DNA of 10,722 bases from Parabacteroides sp. (GTDB taxonomy: Bacteria; Bacteroidota; Bacteroidia; Bacteroidales; Tannerellaceae), in NCBI GenBank assembly GCA_020026285.1, contig JAHHQS010000133.1, forward strand, positions 1-10,722, in the 5' to 3' direction. Position numbers and translations under genes: made by a program. The notes beneath the pieces are model-generated. The model did not search any database and was not told where the DNA came from. It saw only the letters and a list, made by a program, of their open reading frames with translations. Below, piece by piece: positions 6,515 through 10,722 of the stretch (position 1 is the first letter of the stretch; each line of letters starts with the position of its first letter).

Positions 6515-8455
6515 TCAACTTTTATTCTCGCTTTGTTTTTTTAACAGCAAGGATATGTATTCATCAATGAGAAGCCCGCAGAACATGGTAGCATCTTTAC
6601 CCGCCACATCCTGTTTACACATCAAGTGTGTTTTGAAGAGATCTATAGCCCTCCTTTTTTCATCTTTTATGTTGTCTACTTTTGATACCTCTGGAAAGTA
6701 ATTCATGATTTGTTTCTGTTGCAGCGACAATTTGTACATCAAGTAAATATATATCAAACCTCTGATATGAGGTCCTGTCTCAAATGTGCATCTTGTTGTT
6801 ATTGCTGCCTCTACCTGTACATTTCGTCCTGGTATGGTGATAGGATTTTCTGTTATTATCGAATAATGATTCAGTTTATCCAGTTCCCGAATCCATCTTA
6901 TTTGATATAATATTTCTAGCGTATTTTTATGTATGTCTGTTTTGTTTTCCTGAACCATTTCTCGTGCTAAAAGACGTTCTCCTTGACCTCTTTTATATAA
7001 ATCCTGAAAACTGCTATCCGCCACCTTTTTCCTATTGCGATATAGTTCAATGGTTTCAATAGGAGCATGTTTGCTCATCTCAACATATATAATTTGCTCG
7101 GTCTCTTTATCTGTTTTCGATAGCAGATGTATACTTTTCACCCGTTGTGTTTGTAATATATTTTTTTCATAGGCAGGACAATCCTTTGGAGATAGAAACA
7201 GTCCTATCTTACATTCCGGCATATCCGTTATCGTATTGTTAGTATGCTGATCAAACAGGGATGCAAGCGCTCTTTTTTCTGTATCTTCATTCACGTATAC
7301 AAACTGAAAGTCGAGTTTCTTGGAACCATAGGTCGTTTTTAAAATTGCAGGATTTGTCAAAGCAAAGAAACCTAATTCAGAAGGACTGAAGTCATACATC
7401 GGAATGCTTTTCTTTATACCGCAATAGAAATTAGAAGCCACACAAAACTCATTCCATCTATTCCAATTTTGATGGATAAAGTCATAAGCCATGTTTAGTC
7501 CAAGATGTTCTTGAAGTAATTTTATCAAGTATATGTACAACGATTCATCCCAAGCATACGGTTGGGCAAAGCCAATCATCTCATCCGTTATTTTCAGTGA
7601 AGTGTAGTGAAGTGTTGGATGATAATCTTGTGCCCTATAAAGGGCATGCAGTAAATACCCCTCTGCATATTCATTGATTTCAGTGTCGGTATCTAAGGCG
7701 AAAGCTGTCTTAAAATCATTGAGCACCTTTTTCGGATGGGGCGTAGGCTGAATATTATATATAAAGCGATGTACAGTGATCCCGTTTACATTCAATTGGT
7801 CTATTTCTTGTAAACCCTCAACATGATGCTCCACTAGTATATCCCTTACCTGAGTGAACCATACATAAATCACCTCAGGTTTCAGTTCTTCCAAAACTTC
7901 CATAAAGGCCGTGAAGTTTTCTTCCGTATTATGAGCATGGTCTGCCGAATCGTTATCATTCAAGGTGAAATGAATATTTTGGTCGTAGTTGTAAAAGGCT
8001 ACATGATTCCAGAATGGTTCTCTGATTTCTAATGGAATCTCATCCTGCTTTCCGATCATGAATTTGGTGAAGTCGGTGAAGTAGTGCGCGGGATTCCCTT
8101 CTATGAAATTGTCTACTTCGATGAAATTGCTATTGGATAGGCGTAAATCATCCCGCTCGGGGAATTGTCTGTACCAAAAGCAGGCCTTGTCGAAATCTCT
8201 TGAATTGCGAGTACATGCTTCTATCATCGGACAGTCTTTTAGTGAGCAAGGTAAACTGGCTCCCAAAACCATTGTCCGATAACCTTTCCATCCTTTAATG
8301 TAACTGTTTCTGACGACGCGTGGATGCATAAAGTATGTATGTTCTTTCATATATTCAGAGATTTGCTTTTTATAACAAAGGTTGAGTGATATGAGATAAT
8401 TTTGGTCATCTCGTTTTGATAATACAATTATCGCTATTTTTTTCAAACAATCCAA
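6515..8455 (-). CDS. Large protein with N-terminal UDG-like domain, unknown C-terminus
   Basis: The 646-aa protein has no signal peptide. Residues about 36-245 resemble the UDG superfamily in motif order: YRTMVLGASLPC (59-70) as motif A; CSLKDCPMIEAC, a Cys cluster at 70/75/81; PFWNHVAFYNYDQ (147-159), the FxNxxQ strand seen in uncharacterised UDG-like proteins; LKPEVIYVWFTQVRDIL (191-207); and YNIQPTPHP (233-241) as motif B. The remaining 400 residues (246-646) are mixed helix and strand with no motif I know; their Lys-rich end is mostly helical. The first 35 residues have little in common with the domain, and an ATG at 8350 (MKEHTYFMHPRVV) gives a more usual family start. I kept the longer frame because it overlaps the preceding ORF by 13 bases, as coupled genes do. 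Base-modified DNA recognition or defence is possible but inferred. Confidence 0.7.
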   Translation of the reverse strand: MDCLKKIAIIVLSKRDDQNYLISLNLCYKKQISEYMKEHTYFMHPRVVRNSYIKGWKGYRTMVLGASLPCSLKDCPMIEACTRNSRDFDKACFWYRQFPERDDLRLSNSNFIEVDNFIEGNPAHYFTDFTKFMIGKQDEIPLEIREPFWNHVAFYNYDQNIHFTLNDNDSADHAHNTEENFTAFMEVLEELKPEVIYVWFTQVRDILVEHHVEGLQEIDQLNVNGITVHRFIYNIQPTPHPKKVLNDFKTAFALDTDTEINEYAEGYLLHALYRAQDYHPTLHYTSLKITDEMIGFAQPYAWDESLYIYLIKLLQEHLGLNMAYDFIHQNWNRWNEFCVASNFYCGIKKSIPMYDFSPSELGFFALTNPAILKTTYGSKKLDFQFVYVNEDTEKRALASLFDQHTNNTITDMPECKIGLFLSPKDCPAYEKNILQTQRVKSIHLLSKTDKETEQIIYVEMSKHAPIETIELYRNRKKVADSSFQDLYKRGQGERLLAREMVQENKTDIHKNTLEILYQIRWIRELDKLNHYSIITENPITIPGRNVQVEAAITTRCTFETGPHIRGLIYIYLMYKLSLQQKQIMNYFPEVSKVDNIKDEKRRAIDLFKTHLMCKQDVAGKDATMFCGLLIDEYISLLLKKQSENKS

Positions 8456-8661
8456 GAATAAGAGTAATTACATATCTGATTCAGATTGGCAAAATCTATC
8501 TCACCATCATGTCTTTTGGGATGTTCACGCTTTCTTAATTTACTTTCCTGTATAGGATAGTAAAGGACTGCATCATTCCAGAAACGGCTTATTACATGAA
8601 AATCTTTCTTACACATAGGTATTATGAAAGTTTCCTTGGAAAAGAACGCATCAGCGACCAC
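8443..8661 (-). CDS. 72-aa ORF of unknown function at the head of the operon
   Basis: A GTG start at 8661 opens a 72-codon frame; the frame stays open nine codons further upstream to a TAA, and an internal ATG (residue 16) is an alternative start. The product has FFSKETFIIPMCKKDFHV, then RFWNDAVLYYPI, and a basic middle RKREHPKRHDGEIDF. It overlaps the start of the 646-aa gene by 13 bases, which suggests coupling. RFWNDAVLYY faintly echoes the FWNHVAFYNY strand of the neighbouring UDG-like domain, so it may be a broken fragment of another such gene rather than a working one. No signal peptide or membrane helix is seen. Real but degenerate, or small and genuine: I cannot decide. Confidence 0.4.
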   Translation of the reverse strand: MVADAFFSKETFIIPMCKKDFHVISRFWNDAVLYYPIQESKLRKREHPKRHDGEIDFANLNQICNYSYSWIV

Positions 8662-8714
8662 TTTGCTGAAACTTTTTTGTATTTCCGGTTAAACGGCAAA
8701 ACACAACTGTAAGA

Positions 8715-8765
8715 ATATTGATGTATATCAATATATTATTGATAAGATTGTTTAAAATACTTATC
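8715..8765. promoter_or_regulatory. Clustered inverted repeats, possible operator
   Basis: Two inverted repeats lie side by side just before the plus-strand promoter. They are atattgat-4-atcaatat (8715-8734) and GATAAG-13-CTTATC (8741-8765); a further attgat copy lies at 8738-8743. The first would also overlap the likely promoter zone of the minus-strand operon, where the best -7-like match, TACAGTTG, has one mismatch. A regulator bound here could control both directions. The elements are short and AT-rich, so chance is possible. Confidence 0.3.
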
Positions 8766-8773
8766 CTTAGGTA

Positions 8774-8804
8774 TTGCTAACACTATTCACACATACTATT
8801 TTTG
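8774..8804 (+). promoter_or_regulatory. Bacteroidetes-type promoter upstream of the PepSY gene
   Basis: TATTTTTG at 8797-8804 matches TAnnTTTG exactly, with TTG at 8774-8776 lying 20 nt upstream, the same spacing as in the cobO-like promoter. Transcription would start near 8811 and pass through the apparent pseudogene before reaching the PepSY gene at 9160, giving a leader of about 350 nt. Confidence 0.55.
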
Positions 8805-9015
8805 TACGAAAATTGAAGAGATTTAGTGAAGGTTTTCAATTTAAGAAGTTCTTTTGGTAATAGAAATAGAAAAGTAGTCAAACTATTTTAACAATAGTAG
8901 ATATAATTATTAATGCTTTTTCGTGAAGGATATGACAAGAACTTTATTATAAGACAAGATAAATCTCGCTTTTCTCATTTATATCACAACATAAAAAAGT
9001 ATTTATCAAATATGA

Positions 9016-9144
9016 TATGAATCTATTTTCATGCATGATCTTGCAGATTTCCGATTTAAAGAATTCTACAACATCAAATTTTAATTAGACAAGATGGATA
9101 ATCCAATAACATTTCAGTATGTTTATAACCCGAAAGACAAATAA
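9016..9144 (+). pseudogene. Remnant of a small lipoprotein C-terminus, possibly HmuY-like
   Basis: The frame reads ...ADFRFKEFYNIKF, a TAA stop (9082-9084), then LDKMDNPITFQYVYNPKDK and a TAA at 9142-9144. The two halves are in one frame and together resemble the end of HmuY-type heme-binding lipoproteins, where a (K)FYKIKF-like strand precedes a final GxITFxYVY strand. One frame away, a 35-codon ATG frame (8913-9020) leads into it, so frameshifts as well as the stop may have broken the gene. The context fits: HmuY-like or other surface lipoproteins and TonB receptors sit beside PepSY proteins in Bacteroides iron loci, and the PepSY ATG follows 15 bases later. The rest of 8805-8912 shows no coding sense. 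The family assignment rests on about 40 residues and is tentative. Confidence 0.35.
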
Positions 9145-9159
9145 TTCTAACAGACTACA

Positions 9160-10680
9160 ATGAATAAATTCTGGAGAAAATATCATAAATGGGTAGGATT
9201 GTTCTTTTCCTTTTTCATCCTCATGTTCTGTTTTTCGGGAATTGTTCTTAATCATCGAAAATGTTTCTCAGAAATCGGAATCAGCAGATGTTGGATGCCC
9301 CAAGATTACCATTATAAAAATTGGAACAATGGTATTATAAAAGGGACAATAACTCTTCCTGACAAAAAAGTATTATGTTATGGTAATACGGGTATCTGGC
9401 AAACGGACTCCAGTTTTTCTACTTTTACCTCCTTCAATAAAGGACTCAATGAAGGTATAGACAATCGTAAAATCAGTAATATTGTTACTTTGCCTGATGG
9501 CAGTACATGGACTGCGGATTTATATAATCTTTATAAGCTATCGGAGAAAAACAGCTGGGTATTGCAGAAATTTGATGAGAAAGAAGAACGTATTTCCGAT
9601 ATAACCAATCGTAATGATACATTAGTTGTACTTACCCGTTCATATGTTTACGAAACTTATCCCCCTTATCTGGATTATAAACGCCATGAACTACAAAAGC
9701 CGTATAATTATTCCCCTAAAGTATCTTGGTTTCGTACTATCTGGCTACTACATAGTGGAGAATTATTTGGTCTGGCCGGCCAACTTTTTGTTGATCTGAT
9801 AGCGATTGTCATTATCATTTTATGTATTACAGGATTTATCTTTTATTTTTTCCCATCTCTTATCCGCCGTCGCAAGCGAAACAAGCAGAATGTAAAAAGA
9901 GCTGCCAATACATTAAAGGTATCAACCCAATGGCATTTCAAATTGGGGACATGGCTAATTATACCAACCGTTTTTCTGGCAGTTTCCGGTATGTGCCTTC
10001 GTCCTCCTCTGATGATTCCTTTTGTAATGACCTCGGTAAGACCTTTTCCGGGTTCAACATTAGATTCAGACAATGCATGGCATGATAAATTACGTGGAAT
10101 AAGATGGGACTCAACTCTGAATGAATGGTTAATCTCGACATCAGCTGGTTTCTATCGAATAAAGGATTTCAATTCTGTTCCAATCAAAATGAATCATACT
10201 CCACCTGTAAGTCCAATGGGGATTAACGTATTCCATCCCTATACATCGCAAGAATGGCTGGTGGGTTCTTTCAGTGGGTTATTCCGATGGAATCCAACAA
10301 AAGAGGAAGTTATTGATTATCTGACAGACAAGCCACATGATCCTTCTAAAAGACAAATCTTTGGAAGTGTCGCCATCTCAGGATTTTCTACTGATATAAA
10401 GGTTGAAAAAGAAATAATCTTTGATTATAGAGAAGGGGCACGTACTAAAGAAAAGGTGTTCAACTTAACTTCCATGCCCGAAGTCATGAAAGACCAACCT
10501 ATGTCTTTGTGGAATTTTGCATTAGAGCTACATGTTGGACGTTGTTATTCTCCATTCTTAGGACCGGTTTCAGTTCTGTTTGTTTTCTTTTCAGGTTTAT
10601 TTTTAACCTTGATTCTTATATCCGGTTATATTTTACGGCCTAAAAAAAGAAGAAAAAAAATAAAACAGAAATCAGCTTAA
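9160..10680 (+). CDS. PepSY-associated transmembrane protein (XusC-like, iron/siderophore uptake)
   Basis: The 506-aa inner-membrane protein belongs to the PepSY/iron-regulated membrane protein group. The N-terminus, FWRKYHKWVGLFFSFFIL, and the later SGIVLNHR are its hallmark first helix (about 11-31). Further helices lie at about 208-231, 261-282 and 466-492, with large loops at 33-200 and 290-460 probably in the periplasm. Histidines near helix ends (H9, H31, H198 in LLHSGELFG, H259 in QWHFKLGTW, H458 in LELHVG) could bind heme or take part in electron transfer to ferric siderophore or heme. In B. thetaiotaomicron the PepSY protein XusC works with the TonB receptor XusA and the lipoprotein XusB. 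No such receptor is in view here, only the remnant just upstream, so this may be an orphan or a partner of genes to the right. The ATG follows the remnant's stop by 15 bases. A Lys/Arg-rich tail closes it. Confidence 0.85.
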   Translation: MNKFWRKYHKWVGLFFSFFILMFCFSGIVLNHRKCFSEIGISRCWMPQDYHYKNWNNGIIKGTITLPDKKVLCYGNTGIWQTDSSFSTFTSFNKGLNEGIDNRKISNIVTLPDGSTWTADLYNLYKLSEKNSWVLQKFDEKEERISDITNRNDTLVVLTRSYVYETYPPYLDYKRHELQKPYNYSPKVSWFRTIWLLHSGELFGLAGQLFVDLIAIVIIILCITGFIFYFFPSLIRRRKRNKQNVKRAANTLKVSTQWHFKLGTWLIIPTVFLAVSGMCLRPPLMIPFVMTSVRPFPGSTLDSDNAWHDKLRGIRWDSTLNEWLISTSAGFYRIKDFNSVPIKMNHTPPVSPMGINVFHPYTSQEWLVGSFSGLFRWNPTKEEVIDYLTDKPHDPSKRQIFGSVAISGFSTDIKVEKEIIFDYREGARTKEKVFNLTSMPEVMKDQPMSLWNFALELHVGRCYSPFLGPVSVLFVFFSGLFLTLILISGYILRPKKRRKKIKQKSA

Positions 10681-10700
10681 TATAAAAAGAATACCTTCCA

Positions 10701-10722
10701 ACAATGATAAATGTCTCATTGT
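10701..10722. terminator. Partial hairpin at the window end
   Basis: acaatga (10701-10707) and tcattgt (10716-10722) are complementary arms 20 bases after the PepSY stop codon. The stem probably continues beyond the window, so its length and any T run cannot be seen. A terminator is the simplest reading. Confidence 0.4.

Noticed and set aside
6382..6910. Plus-strand open frames of 62-66 codons over the UDG-like genes
   Set aside because: Cys/Phe/Ser-rich, low-information translations complementary to coding sequence; no start context or family.
1617..8722. aatattgat present at both edges of the operon (1617-1625 and 8714-8722) as possible attachment repeats
   Set aside because: Only nine AT-rich bases, expected by chance in this composition, and no longer match found around them.
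9822..10141. Alternative frames on both strands within the PepSY gene
   Set aside because: Entirely inside a clear 506-codon membrane protein gene with consistent family features.
1..10722. CRISPR arrays, tRNA or rRNA genes, insertion sequences
   Set aside because: No regularly spaced repeats outside the Asp-box gene, no tRNA-like arms with CCA-end context, and no intact transposase seen on either strand.

Overview
The window looks like chromosomal DNA of a member of the Bacteroidales (Bacteroides/Parabacteroides-like). The DNA is AT-rich and starts lack strong Shine-Dalgarno sequences. Two sites match the Bacteroidetes promoter form TTG-N20-TAnnTTTG, and the PepSY membrane protein and DUF4112/TM2 proteins are of Bacteroidetes type. 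This assignment is inferred from sequence style, not from a database search.

Layout. Bases 1-214 hold the 3' end of an unrecognised plus-strand gene whose frame appears broken at a T6 run. A hairpin terminator follows, overlapped by a promoter for a CobO/BtuR-type corrinoid adenosyltransferase (349-885). Next comes a flavin reductase/flavoredoxin-like protein (940-1500) that ends at a 28-bp perfect palindrome. Bases 1560-1897 hold no convincing gene, only a 78-codon open stretch on the minus strand that faintly resembles the end of a tyrosine recombinase.

The middle of the window (1898-8661) is one minus-strand run of tightly packed genes. In transcription order they are: a 72-aa unknown ORF; a 646-aa protein whose N-terminal third looks like the uracil-DNA-glycosylase (UDG) superfamily; a second, single-domain UDG-like protein of 256 aa; a DUF4112 membrane protein; a possible 35-aa cysteine-rich peptide; a 115-aa protein of three Asp-box (BNR) repeats; a 686-aa lipoprotein that joins MORN repeats, a TM2 domain and a long helical tail; and a 179-aa helical protein. 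I do not recognise this set as any described system, and it is the part of the window most worth follow-up. The mix pairs putative nucleic-acid-binding or base-recognising proteins with a membrane assembly. A stress or anti-phage role is possible but is only inference. The gap before the 256-aa gene contains an 18-bp palindrome and a 13-bp hairpin that includes that gene's start codon.

The right end (8662-10722) is plus-strand. It has a good promoter, what looks like the wreck of a small HmuY-like heme/siderophore lipoprotein gene, and then an intact PepSY-type inner-membrane protein of the kind found in Bacteroides iron, heme and siderophore uptake loci (XusC-like).
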